This document shows, in pieces, positions 56,203-64,000 of a stretch of DNA of 64,000 bases. The translations under genes and the position numbers were made by a program. Origin of the DNA: Aminobacter ciceronei (GTDB lineage Bacteria; Pseudomonadota; Alphaproteobacteria; Rhizobiales; Rhizobiaceae); contig NZ_JACJHY010000009.1 in NCBI RefSeq assembly GCF_014138625.1, positions 62,001 through 126,000 on the forward strand, written 5' to 3'. A model generated the notes under the pieces. The model worked only from the letters and a program-made list of their open reading frames with translations. It did not search any database and had not been told where the DNA came from. Numbering within the stretch: the stretch's first letter is position 1; each line of letters opens with the position of its first letter.

Positions 56203-57504
56203 ATGCGTTTCAGTATTTTGAAGGCGAATAGACGCTCTCTGGCGCGCGGCGGCGCCGTTCTGCTGGTTGCCGGCATGGCCGCAGGGTGCAGTTCCGGAGT
56301 GTCGCGATTTGGCGGCGGTGGTGTCGATGACATCTTCACCGCATCGACGCCGAACCAGCGTTCGATCATCAACCAGCAGCCGCAGCAGCAGCCATTCCCT
56401 GGCGATGCCCAGATGGCGACGCCGGTTGCCTCGGCCAGTGCCGGTTCGGTCAGTCGCGGCAGTCTGCAGCCGGTGTCGTCGCAGCCTCTGCCGGCACCAG
56501 TCGCCCAGGCGCCAGCGCTTGCTCCGGCTCCAGTTCGTACCGCCCAGGCTCCGGCTCAAGCCCCGGCATTGGCACCTGCGCTGGACAATAGGTCGACCGG
56601 CGCGATAGCCCAGCCGCAGACGGCGCAGGACAATACGCTCAAGGTTCCGGGCAAAAATCCGCAGCCGGCCACCTTGCCGAGCAACAAGGTTGCGGTGCTG
56701 CCGCAGCAGCCCAAGACCAAGGAAACCGCAACCGCGCAGCTCGGCTCGCCGACCGACAGCAATGCCAAGCCGGCAGGTGCCGGCGGCGGCTACAAGGTCG
56801 TCGAAGGCGATACGCTCAACCGTATCGCCAAGAAGCTCGGCGTGTCGACGGCGGCACTCAAGGAGGCCAACAGCCTGCAGGACGGCCGCATCCGGATCGG
56901 CCAGACGCTGAAGGTGCCGGCTGGCGGCGCGACCTCGACTGTTGCCAAGGCTGCACCCGCCGTCGACCCGGTCGTTACCGCAACCGCTGCCACAGCCGCT
57001 CCGAAGCCGGCCGTTGCCGCGGCCAAGCCTGCGGCCGAAGCTCCCGCCGTTGCGGCCTACACGCCGCCGAAGAAGGACAAGCTGGTGCAGCAGGCCGAGG
57101 AATCGGCCGAGGCAGCGCCAAATGCCACCGGTATCGACCGCATGCGCTGGCCGGTGCGTGGCCGCGTCGTTTCCAACTACGGCAAGGGCGGCGGCAAGTC
57201 GAATGACGGCATCGACATCTCGGTGCCCGAAGGCACGCCGGTGAAGGCTGCCGAAAACGGTGTCGTCATCTATGCCGGCGACGGGCTCAAGGAATTCGGC
57301 AACACGGTGCTGGTGCGCCATGAGAACGGCCTCGTCACCGTCTATGGTCACGCAAGCTCGCTCAAGGTCCAGCGCGGCCAGAAGGTCAAACGTGGGGACG
57401 AGATCGCGCTGTCAGGCATGAGCGGTTCGACCGATGCCCCGAAGCTGCATTTCGAAGTGCGCAAGAACTCCACGCCGGTCGATCCGAGCGGCTACCTCGA
57501 ATAG
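56203..57504 (+). CDS. LysM/LytM-domain lipoprotein, NlpD/DipM-like, degenerate M23
   Basis: A 433-residue lipoprotein. Lipobox MAAGC near residue 30, a Pro/Ala/Gln-rich linker (to about 200), a LysM domain (about 205-250: YKVVEGDTLNRIAKKLGVS) and a C-terminal M23/LytM domain (about 320-430). In the M23 domain the usual first zinc histidine is replaced: NDGIDIS occupies the HxGxD site, while VYGHAS and HFEVRKN are kept. It is thus probably inactive as a peptidase and may activate amidases during division, like NlpD or EnvC. The ATG at 56203 is chosen; a TTG ten codons earlier is possible. Confidence 0.88.
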   Translation: MRFSILKANRRSLARGGAVLLVAGMAAGCSSGVSRFGGGGVDDIFTASTPNQRSIINQQPQQQPFPGDAQMATPVASASAGSVSRGSLQPVSSQPLPAPVAQAPALAPAPVRTAQAPAQAPALAPALDNRSTGAIAQPQTAQDNTLKVPGKNPQPATLPSNKVAVLPQQPKTKETATAQLGSPTDSNAKPAGAGGGYKVVEGDTLNRIAKKLGVSTAALKEANSLQDGRIRIGQTLKVPAGGATSTVAKAAPAVDPVVTATAATAAPKPAVAAAKPAAEAPAVAAYTPPKKDKLVQQAEESAEAAPNATGIDRMRWPVRGRVVSNYGKGGGKSNDGIDISVPEGTPVKAAENGVVIYAGDGLKEFGNTVLVRHENGLVTVYGHASSLKVQRGQKVKRGDEIALSGMSGSTDAPKLHFEVRKNSTPVDPSGYLE

Positions 57505-57517
57505 GCACTGGAGCCAC

Positions 57518-57559
57518 GCATCGCTTTCCGAAAATCGTAAGGGGTTTTCGGATCGATGC
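57518..57559. repeat. palindromic intergenic repeat, copy 3 (variant)
   Basis: GCATCG (57518-57523) pairs with CGATGC (57554-57559) and TCCGAAAA (57527-57534) pairs with TTTTCGGA (57545-57552). The inner arm matches that of the repeats at 247 and 15719. It follows the LytM gene by 14 nt and may double as a transcript-end structure between convergent genes. Confidence 0.6.
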
Positions 57560-57640
57560 CGGCGCGGGTCGCGTGACCTCCATCAGTCCCGCCATATCAG
57601 CCCGTCCCGACCAGGGCCGGGCATTTTTCGTTTGGAGGGT

Positions 57641-58513
57641 TCAGTCTTTCAGCGGCTGGCCCAGGCGGCCGGCGAGGTCCTGGATGAACTGCCAGGCAAC
57701 GCGGCCCGAGCGGCTGCCGCGCGTCGTCGCCCACTCCAGCGCCTCGGCGCGCAGGGTCTCCGGATCATTGTCGAAGCCGTGGTAACGGGCATAGCCGTTG
57801 ACCATCTCGAGATATTCGTCCTGCGAGCATTTGTGGAAGCCGAGCCACAGGCCGAAGCGATCGGAGAGCGAGACCTTTTCCTCGACAGCCTCCGACGGGT
57901 TGATCGCCGTCGAGCGCTCATTGTCGATCATGTCGCGCGGCAGGAGATGCCTGCGGTTCGACGTTGCATAGAAGATGACGTTGGCGGGCCTGCCCTCGAC
58001 GCCGCCTTCGAGGGCCGCCTTGAGCGACTTGTACGAGGTGTCGTCATGGTCGAACGACAGGTCGTCGCAGAACAGGATGAAGCGAAAGGGCGCCGCCTTG
58101 AGAAGGTTCATCAGCTTGGGCAGGGTGTCGATGTCCTCGCGGTGGATCTCGATCAGCTTGAGCGGCGTTGCCGTCTTGCCCGAGGCGTTGATCGTGGCAT
58201 GTGCTGCTTTGACCAGCGACGACTTGCCCATGCCGCGCGCACCCCACAAAAGCACGTTGTTGGCAGGCAGGCCGGCGGCGAAGCGCTCGGTGTTGTCGAC
58301 GAGGATGTCGCGGACGCGGTCGACGCCCTTGATCAGGCCGATGTCGACGCGGTTGACCCGCAATACGGGTTCGAGAAAGCCCGGATCGGCCGCCCAGACA
58401 TAGCAGTCGGCGGTGGCGATGTCGGTTTCGGGGACGGACGGAGGCGCAAGCCTGGTTACCGCAGCGATCAGAAGATCCAGCTTGGAGTTGAGCGCTTCGA
58501 TGGTCTTTTCCAT
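57641..58513 (-). CDS. DUF815 AAA-type ATP-binding protein
   Basis: A 290-residue P-loop ATPase. Walker A is GARGMGKSS (residues 91-99), Walker B is FILFCDDL (D150, D151), ATSNRRHL is a sensor-1-like segment and the C-terminus is helical. The DUF815 family is widespread in proteobacteria and resembles AAA+ loaders, but has no settled function. It converges with the LytM gene and diverges from yajC. Confidence 0.85.
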   Translation of the reverse strand: MEKTIEALNSKLDLLIAAVTRLAPPSVPETDIATADCYVWAADPGFLEPVLRVNRVDIGLIKGVDRVRDILVDNTERFAAGLPANNVLLWGARGMGKSSLVKAAHATINASGKTATPLKLIEIHREDIDTLPKLMNLLKAAPFRFILFCDDLSFDHDDTSYKSLKAALEGGVEGRPANVIFYATSNRRHLLPRDMIDNERSTAINPSEAVEEKVSLSDRFGLWLGFHKCSQDEYLEMVNGYARYHGFDNDPETLRAEALEWATTRGSRSGRVAWQFIQDLAGRLGQPLKD

Positions 58514-58694
58514 GGCCGATCCCGTTAGTCTCTAGACATTACCTGTGCGCGACGCTGTAACACGCTCAAATTGCGCGGAAAAGCGCCACGGCTTGGGCCA
58601 AGCGTAGTTGCATTGGTGGCATGAGCGACTATATTCCGCGCACATTTCCGGGGTCCCGATGTGCGGTATCCCGATACTTTCTCAGGAGACATTC

Positions 58695-59036
58695 ATGTTC
58701 GTCACGCCGGCATACGCACAGGCCGCCACCGCGGGAGCGCCCGACGTTCTCATCAGCATCTTGCCGTTTGTGCTGATCTTCGTGGTCATGTATTTTCTGA
58801 TCATCCGCCCGCAGCGCACCCAGTTGAAGAAGCGCGGCGAGATGCTTACGGCGATCCGCCGCGGCGATACGGTCGTCACCGGTGGTGGCTTCGTCGGCAA
58901 GGTGAGCAAGGTCATCGACGACCACGAGCTCGAGATCGATCTGGGCAATGGTCTCAAGGTGACGGCGCTGCGTGCGACGATTTCCGACGTTCGGGTCAAG
59001 GGCGAGCCGATCGCCAACCAGAACGCCAAGAAGTAA
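58695..59036 (+). CDS. yajC: preprotein translocase accessory subunit YajC
   Basis: A 113-residue protein: MFVTPAYAQAA start, one transmembrane helix (about 20-40: ILPFVLIFVVMYFLIIRPQ) and a cytoplasmic beta domain with RRGDTVVTGGGFVGKV. It belongs to the SecDF-YajC complex that assists Sec export. An AGGAG site precedes the ATG at 58695. secDF follows after 50 nt. Confidence 0.95.
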   Translation: MFVTPAYAQAATAGAPDVLISILPFVLIFVVMYFLIIRPQRTQLKKRGEMLTAIRRGDTVVTGGGFVGKVSKVIDDHELEIDLGNGLKVTALRATISDVRVKGEPIANQNAKK

Positions 59037-59086
59037 TCGTAGGCGGGCGATAAGCACCGCGATCACGCCTTATCGGACGAGGCCAA

Positions 59087-61642
59087 ATGCTCTATTTCTC
59101 GCGCTGGAAGACAATCTCGATCTGGGCCGTCGTGCTCCTCGGGGTGCTCTTCACCATCCCGAACATGCTGACCCAGTCTCAGCTCGATTCCCTTCCGGGG
59201 TGGTTTCCCAAGCGGGCACTGACGCTTGGCCTCGACCTGCAGGGCGGTTCGCACATCCTGCTGTCCATCGACCGGCAGGACCTGGTCGATGAACGCCTGC
59301 AGGCGACCCGCGACGACATCCGCACGCTGCTGCGCGACGCTAAGATCGGCTACACCGGCCTGACCGGCACCGGCACCACGGTGCAGGTGCGCATCAGCGA
59401 TGTGAACGAGATCGATGCGGCCAAGACGGCGCTCGCGCCGTTGGTTGCGCCGTTGTCGTCGAGCATGTTCGGCACCGGTACCGTGAGCGAGCTGTCGCTC
59501 GAGGAGCCCGAGGCCGGGCTTCTGCGCTACACGCTGACCGAAGGCGGCATCGACTACCGCGTCAACAATGCCGTGACCCAGTCGATCGAGGTCATCGGCC
59601 GCCGCGTCAACGAGCTCGGCACCACCGAGCCGATCATCCAGCGCGCCGGCGCCGACCGCATCCTGGTCCAGGTTCCGGGCCTTCAGGATCCGACCCGTCT
59701 CAAGGAAATCCTCGGCAAGACCGCCAAGCTGACCTTCCAGATGGTCGACCAGTCGATGTCGCCGCAGGAGGCCCTGCAGGGCCGCCCGCCGGCAGGCTCG
59801 ACGGTCATGTATTCGCAGGACGATCCGCCCGTTCCCTATCTGATCGAAAACCGCGTCATCGTGTCGGGTGAAAACCTGACCGACGCGCAGGCGACCTTCG
59901 ACCAGCGCACCTCGGAAGCCGTCGTTTCCTTCCGCTTCGACGGCAAGGGCGCATCGCGCTTCGGCCAGGCCACCCAGCAGAATGTCGGTCGCCTGTTTGC
60001 CATCATCCTCGACAACCAGGTGATCTCGGCACCGCGCATCAACGAGCCGATCCTCGGCGGTTCGGGTCAGATTTCCGGCAGCTTCACCGCTGAAAGCGCC
60101 AATGATCTGGCAGTGCTGCTGCGCGCCGGTGCGCTGCCCGCCGACCTCACCATCGTCGAGGAACGCACCGTCGGTCCGAGCCTTGGCGCCGACTCGATCG
60201 CCGCCGGCAAGTTCGCCTCGGTCATCGCAGGCATCCTCGTCGTCGGCTTCATGCTGGTCGCCTATGGCACGCTCGGCATCATCGCCAACATTGCGCTTGC
60301 CGCCAACGTGGCGCTCATCATCGCGATCCTGTCCATCCTGGGTGCCACGCTGACCATGCCCGGCATTGCCGGCATCGTGCTGACCGTCGGCATGGCGGTC
60401 GACTCCAACGTCATCATCTACGAACGCGTGCGCGAAGAGCGGCAACTCGGCCGATCCCTGGTACAGTCGCTGGACTCGGGTTTTGCCCGCGCGCTGGCGA
60501 CTATCGTCGACGCCAACTTCACCACCTTCATCGCCGCCCTGATCCTGTTCTATCTCGGTTCGGGTCCTGTTCGCGGCTTCGCTGTCACGCTCGCCATCGG
60601 CATCTTGACGACCGTTTTCACCGCCTTCACCCTGACCCGCTGGCTGGTTTCGATCTGGCTGCGCCGCGCCAAGCCCAAGGAACTGCCCAAGGGCCTGGTG
60701 CGCTTCGTGCCCGACAACACCAGCTATCCGTTCATGTCTTGGCGGCGCCATGCCTTCACCCTGTCCGCAGCGGCGTCGATCCTGGCGGCCGTGCTGTTCT
60801 TCTCGATCGAGATGAATTACGGCATCGACTTCCGCGGCGGCACCAGCATCGAGGTGCAGTCCAAGAGCGGTACCGCTGACTCGGCCGCCGTCCGCGCCAG
60901 GCTGAGCGAGCTCAACCTCGGCGACGTTCAGGTGCAGGAGTTCGGCGCCAACAACACGCTACTGATCCGCGTCGAGGGGCAGAATGCCGGCGACAATGCC
61001 GAGCAGAGCGTGGTCGAGAAGGTGCGCGGCGAGCTTTCCGCCGAGTACGATTTCCGGCGCGTCGAATCGGTTGGACCGACGGTGTCGAGCGAACTGGCCT
61101 GGTCGGGAACGATCGGCGTGCTCGCCGCCATGCTGGCGATGCTGATCTATATCTGGTTCCGCTTCGAATGGCAGTTCGCGCTCGGTGCGATCATCGCGAC
61201 TGTGCACGACGTGACGATGATGGTCGGGCTCTATGTCATAACCGGCATCGAGTTCAATCTGACCAGTATCGCGGCCATCCTGACGATCGTCGGCTATTCG
61301 ATCAACGATACCGTCGTCGTGTATGACCGCGTCCGAGAAAACCTGCGCAAGTACAAGAAGATGCCGATCGAGCAGCTGCTCGACCTGTCGATGAACCAGA
61401 CGCTGTCGCGTACCGTGCTGACCGGCGTGACGACGCTGTTGGCCCTGGTTTCGCTCTACCTGTTCGGTGGCGAGGTCATTCAGTCGTTCACGCTGGCGAT
61501 GATCTTCGGCATCCTGGTCGGCACCTACTCGTCGATCTTCGTCGCTGGTCCGCTGCTCATCCTGTTCAGGCTGCGGCCTGAAGGCGCGGACGACATGGGC
61601 AAGCCGGCCGTGCCGGCCGGTGCCCAGCCGACCAAGTCGTAA
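59087..61642 (+). CDS. secDF: fused SecDF protein-export membrane protein
   Basis: An 851-residue fusion of SecD (about 1-530) and SecF (about 545-851). Each half has six transmembrane helices. SecD markers are LGLDLQGGSHILLSID and GMAVDSNVIIYERVREE (D1/D4-type motifs). SecF markers are GIDFRGGTSIEV and GYSINDTVVVYDRVREN. It uses the proton gradient to pull proteins through SecYEG. The fusion is usual in rhizobia. A Mth938-type gene starts 3 nt after the stop. Confidence 0.96.
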   Translation: MLYFSRWKTISIWAVVLLGVLFTIPNMLTQSQLDSLPGWFPKRALTLGLDLQGGSHILLSIDRQDLVDERLQATRDDIRTLLRDAKIGYTGLTGTGTTVQVRISDVNEIDAAKTALAPLVAPLSSSMFGTGTVSELSLEEPEAGLLRYTLTEGGIDYRVNNAVTQSIEVIGRRVNELGTTEPIIQRAGADRILVQVPGLQDPTRLKEILGKTAKLTFQMVDQSMSPQEALQGRPPAGSTVMYSQDDPPVPYLIENRVIVSGENLTDAQATFDQRTSEAVVSFRFDGKGASRFGQATQQNVGRLFAIILDNQVISAPRINEPILGGSGQISGSFTAESANDLAVLLRAGALPADLTIVEERTVGPSLGADSIAAGKFASVIAGILVVGFMLVAYGTLGIIANIALAANVALIIAILSILGATLTMPGIAGIVLTVGMAVDSNVIIYERVREERQLGRSLVQSLDSGFARALATIVDANFTTFIAALILFYLGSGPVRGFAVTLAIGILTTVFTAFTLTRWLVSIWLRRAKPKELPKGLVRFVPDNTSYPFMSWRRHAFTLSAAASILAAVLFFSIEMNYGIDFRGGTSIEVQSKSGTADSAAVRARLSELNLGDVQVQEFGANNTLLIRVEGQNAGDNAEQSVVEKVRGELSAEYDFRRVESVGPTVSSELAWSGTIGVLAAMLAMLIYIWFRFEWQFALGAIIATVHDVTMMVGLYVITGIEFNLTSIAAILTIVGYSINDTVVVYDRVRENLRKYKKMPIEQLLDLSMNQTLSRTVLTGVTTLLALVSLYLFGGEVIQSFTLAMIFGILVGTYSSIFVAGPLLILFRLRPEGADDMGKPAVPAGAQPTKS

Positions 61643-61645
61643 GCC

Positions 61646-62032
61646 ATGGCGGGAATGATCATCCGCGAGGCGCATTTCCCGGGACGGGCGCCCGTCGACG
61701 CTTATGGCGACGGTGGCTTCCGTTTCGCCGACATGTCGCATCGCGGATCGATCCTGTGCCTGCCGTCAGGCATCTATGGCTGGCAGCCGGCCGATGCGCA
61801 GGCGCTGCAGCCGTCCGATTTCGACAAGCTGTTCGCCGAGGCAGGGGCTGTGGAGATCCTGCTCGTCGGAATGGGTAAGGAGTTGCGCCGCCTGCCGGAA
61901 GCGTTGCGCGCCGCGCTGAAGGCCGCCGGAATCTCGGCCGACCCGATGTCGACGGGGGCAGCGGTGCGCACCTACAACGTGCTGCTTGCCGAAGATCGCG
62001 CCGCCGCCGCGGCCTTCATTGCTGTCGACTGA
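61646..62032 (+). CDS. Mth938-like protein (NDUFAF3 family)
   Basis: A 128-residue protein of the Mth938/DUF498 family, whose human member NDUFAF3 assists assembly of respiratory complex I. PGRAPVDAYGDGGFRF, CLPSGIYGW, VEILLVGMGKELRRLP and STGAAVRTYNVLLAEDR are family landmarks. It lies 3 nt after secDF and 1 nt before the GTG chosen for the next gene, whose human relative NDUFAF6 is also a complex I assembly factor. Confidence 0.85.
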   Translation: MAGMIIREAHFPGRAPVDAYGDGGFRFADMSHRGSILCLPSGIYGWQPADAQALQPSDFDKLFAEAGAVEILLVGMGKELRRLPEALRAALKAAGISADPMSTGAAVRTYNVLLAEDRAAAAAFIAVD

Positions 62033-62033
62033 C

Positions 62034-62867
62034 GTGCACGGCGCAAACGACCCGGCGAAAGCCCTGATGGATACGGTGCGCGTTGCCGATCGCGACCGCT
62101 ATCTTGCCGCGCTCTACGCCCCCGAGGACAAGCGGCCGGCGCTTCTGGCGCTCTATGCGTTCAACGCCGAGATTGCAGCCATCCGCGACCGCGTCAGCGA
62201 GCCGATGCCCGGTGAGATCAGGCTGCAATGGTGGCGCGACGTCATTGCCTCGGGCAGTCGGGAAGCCGGCGCCGGACATCCGCTCGCCTCAGCCTTGATG
62301 GCGGCGATCGAATCCTATCGTCTGCCTGTCGCGGCTTTCGACAACTACCTCGAAGCCCGGATCTTCGATCTCTATGACGACCCGATGCCGTCGCGAACCG
62401 ACCTCGAGGGCTATTGCGGCGAGACTGCCTCGGCGCTGATCCAACTGGCTTCGCTGGTGCTCGATGCCGACGGCGCGCCGAAGCATGCGGAGCTTGCGGG
62501 CCATGCTGGTTGCGCCCAGGCGATCGCAGGGTTGCTGCGCCTGCTGCCGATGCACCGGGCGCGCGGCCAATGTTATGTGCCACGGGACATCCTTGCTGCG
62601 GCCGGCCTGACGCCGGAAGAGTTCGTCGCTGGCATCGACGACCAGAGATCGACTGTCGCCGTCCAGGCGATGATTGCCTTGGCGCGCGAGCATCTCCGTG
62701 CCTTCGAACGCGGCGCCAAGGCGCTGCCGCAGTCATTGCGGCCAGCCTTCCTGCCGATTGCGCTGACGCCTGCCTATCTCGACCGCGTCGAGCGCGGCAA
62801 AGATGGCATGTCTGTGCTGCGCAAGCATTTCGCCATGGTCGCGACAGCTTCCCGTGGGTGGCGCTAG
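62034..62867 (+). CDS. squalene/phytoene-synthase-like protein (NDUFAF6 family)
   Basis: About 277 residues with a trans-isoprenyl-diphosphate-synthase-like fold. RDRYLAALYAPEDKRPALLA and LYAFNAEIA, RLQWWRD, YCGETASALIQLA and HAGCAQAIAGLLRLLP match the NDUFAF6-like branch. The aspartate-rich DxxxD motifs of true squalene or phytoene synthases are not evident, so terpene synthesis is unlikely. The start is uncertain: TTG 61986, GTG 62034 or ATG 62067. I chose the GTG because it lies right after the preceding stop. Translation is probably coupled to the NDUFAF3-like gene. Confidence 0.82.
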   Translation: MHGANDPAKALMDTVRVADRDRYLAALYAPEDKRPALLALYAFNAEIAAIRDRVSEPMPGEIRLQWWRDVIASGSREAGAGHPLASALMAAIESYRLPVAAFDNYLEARIFDLYDDPMPSRTDLEGYCGETASALIQLASLVLDADGAPKHAELAGHAGCAQAIAGLLRLLPMHRARGQCYVPRDILAAAGLTPEEFVAGIDDQRSTVAVQAMIALAREHLRAFERGAKALPQSLRPAFLPIALTPAYLDRVERGKDGMSVLRKHFAMVATASRGWR

Positions 62868-62869
62868 AC

Positions 62870-62895
62870 TATCGTTGACGTAAACGTCAACGATA
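62870..62895. promoter_or_regulatory. perfect 26-bp palindrome, probable operator
   Basis: TATCGTTGACGT (62870-62881) and ACGTCAACGATA (62884-62895) are exact reverse complements around AA. The site begins 3 nt after the preceding stop and ends 54 nt before the next start codon. No T run follows. The form fits a dimeric regulator (TetR- or MerR-type operators look alike) controlling the small membrane protein and sterol-desaturase genes downstream. Confidence 0.6.
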
Positions 62896-62949
62896 CTAAT
62901 CTGCCGCTGAAATCGCCTGGAGAGCGGTTTCGGGAGGACATCTGTTATC

Positions 62950-63387
62950 ATGAGCTTGCCAATTCTGGTGGCGATGGTCGTCGTCGGCATATCAGCGGTA
63001 GTGGCTGCCGTGCATCTTAGCGGCGGCAGTGCAAAGGCGCAGCTGGCGGGCACGGACCATGCGCTGCAGCGGTTTGCCACTGACTTTCCTGATGTCGCGT
63101 CTCGCGCGGTGCTGCTGACCGAGGACGGCGGCACGGCGTTCCTGCAGCTCGACAACGGCTCCGTCGGTATCGTCCGCGGCATCGGTGACAAGTTTCTCAC
63201 GCGTATCGTGACCGGGGCCGATGTGGCGGCCGTAACTGTCCGCGATGACAGGACCGTAGCGCTGAGCTTGCTCGACTTCACCTGGAAGGGCGGAGACTTC
63301 CGCTTCACGGATGCCGAGGCTGCCGGCGCTGTGGTCGCCGCGCTTTCGGGCAGATCAGGCGCAAGCGGCGAAGGGGATAAGGCGTGA
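62950..63387 (+). CDS. small membrane-anchored protein of unknown function
   Basis: A 145-residue protein with an N-terminal transmembrane helix (about 3-22: LPILVAMVVVGISAVVAAV) and a predicted beta-rich soluble part (RAVLLTEDGGTAFLQLDNG, VGIVRGIGDKFLTRI). I do not recognise a family. Its stop overlaps the start of the sterol-desaturase-family gene by 1 nt (TGATG), so the two are translated together and probably act together. A 26-bp palindrome lies just upstream. Confidence 0.65.
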   Translation: MSLPILVAMVVVGISAVVAAVHLSGGSAKAQLAGTDHALQRFATDFPDVASRAVLLTEDGGTAFLQLDNGSVGIVRGIGDKFLTRIVTGADVAAVTVRDDRTVALSLLDFTWKGGDFRFTDAEAAGAVVAALSGRSGASGEGDKA

Positions 63388-64000
63388 TGGAGAACTACGA
63401 TTTTCCCAAGGTCACGGAGCTTGCGATTCCGTTCTTCGTGATCGCGATCCTGATAGAGCTTTGGCTTGTTCGCACAGGCCGGGCGAAGGGCGCTTTCGAA
63501 ACGCGTGACACGCTGACGAGCCTGATGATGGGCACAGGAAACGTGGTTGCCGGCCTTTTGCTCGGCGTCGTGTCCTACTGGGCTCTGCTCTGGGTCTGGC
63601 AATTCAGCGTCTTCGACCTTGGCCTGTCGCTCTGGGTGTTCATCACAGCCTTCCTGCTCGATGACCTGCGCTACTACTGGTACCATCGCATCGCCCACCG
63701 CGTGCGCTGGGTCTGGGCCGAGCATGTGAACCACCATTCGAGCCAGCACTACAATCTGTCGACCGCGCTCAGGCAAAGCTGGACCGGCCTGTTCACCGGC
63801 ATGTTCATCCTGCAGATGCCATTGGTGCTGCTCGGCTTCCACCCGGCGGTTATCGCCTTCGTCTTCGGCTTCAACCTGGTCTGGCAGTTCTGGATCCACA
63901 CCGAGGCCATCGGCAGGATGTGGGCGTGGTTCGAGTTCATCTTCAACACGCCGTCACATCATCGGGTGCACCACGCCACCAACCCGCGTTACCTTGACGC
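63387..64000 (+). CDS. sterol desaturase/fatty acid hydroxylase family protein (partial)
   Basis: The first 204 codons of a membrane di-iron hydroxylase; the gene runs off the window. Several hydrophobic helices surround the histidine boxes: YYWYHRIAHRVRWVWAEH, HVNHHSSQHYN and SHHRVHHATNPRYLD. These bind two irons that insert oxygen into lipid C-H bonds. Substrates in this family range from sterols and fatty acids to ether lipids and carotenoids, so the product cannot be named. It is coupled to the preceding small membrane protein. Confidence 0.88.
   Translation, partial: MENYDFPKVTELAIPFFVIAILIELWLVRTGRAKGAFETRDTLTSLMMGTGNVVAGLLLGVVSYWALLWVWQFSVFDLGLSLWVFITAFLLDDLRYYWYHRIAHRVRWVWAEHVNHHSSQHYNLSTALRQSWTGLFTGMFILQMPLVLLGFHPAVIAFVFGFNLVWQFWIHTEAIGRMWAWFEFIFNTPSHHRVHHATNPRYLD

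Noticed and set aside
61986-62033. TTG at 61986 as start of the NDUFAF6-like gene
   Set aside because: It would overlap the preceding gene by 47 nt and the added residues do not resemble family sequence.

Overview
The window looks like chromosomal core sequence of an alphaproteobacterium of the order Hyphomicrobiales (Rhizobiales), most likely a Phyllobacteriaceae member close to Mesorhizobium or Aminobacter. The evidence is GC-rich codon use, an exoR homologue, fused SecDF, a PopZ-family gene next to tolC and valS, NDUFA12, NDUFAF3-like and NDUFAF6-like genes, CTTGAC-type promoters, and short palindromic repeats with CCGAAAA/TTTTCGG arms of a kind I remember from Mesorhizobium. The genus is inferred. 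I see no insertion sequence, prophage, integrase or CRISPR array.

Layout. 0.2-5 kb: transglutaminase-like protease, tandem PilZ protein, PAS protein, rhomboid protease, CBS protein and a YjhX-like protein. 5.2-5.6 kb: two broken gene ends joined together. 5.8-17.2 kb: gatB, panBC, NDUFA12, aat, accBC-aroQ, a DsbA and an M48 protease. 17.4-23.7 kb: an aminotransferase, then a three-gene accessory operon (SARP/TPR regulator, PAP2/haloperoxidase-like protein, subtilase) and a small orphan gene. 24-27.5 kb: glutaminase, a gene interrupted by an amber codon, and a membrane protein/lipoprotein pair. 27.8-28.7 kb: tRNA-Asn and tRNA-Cys with recognisable promoters. 28.8-38.9 kb: Pcm-like methyltransferase, tolC, popZ, valS, a FadL-like porin, exoR and xth. 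39-44 kb: purine permease, GNAT, VOC, erpA and divergent dgt. 43.2-57.5 kb: argS, SPOR protein, nagZ remnant, scpAB, an orphan ABC ATPase, tatABC, serS, surE, pcm and a LysM/LytM lipoprotein. 57.6-64 kb: DUF815 ATPase, yajC-secDF, NDUFAF3- and NDUFAF6-like genes, a large palindrome, a small membrane protein and a sterol-desaturase-family gene cut by the window edge.

Functions that work together: cell envelope (tatABC, yajC-secDF, tolC, SPOR, LytM, DsbA, M48 and rhomboid proteases), fatty-acid and CoA precursors (accBC, panBC), translation (gatB, valS, argS, serS, aat, tRNAs), chromosome and pole organisation (scpAB, popZ), and complex I (NDUFA12, NDUFAF3- and NDUFAF6-like proteins). The most notable items are the subtilase/PAP2/SARP operon, the amber-interrupted gene, the nagZ and histidine-kinase remnants, two strong terminators with no gene in front of them, and a perfect 26-bp palindrome before the sterol-desaturase operon.
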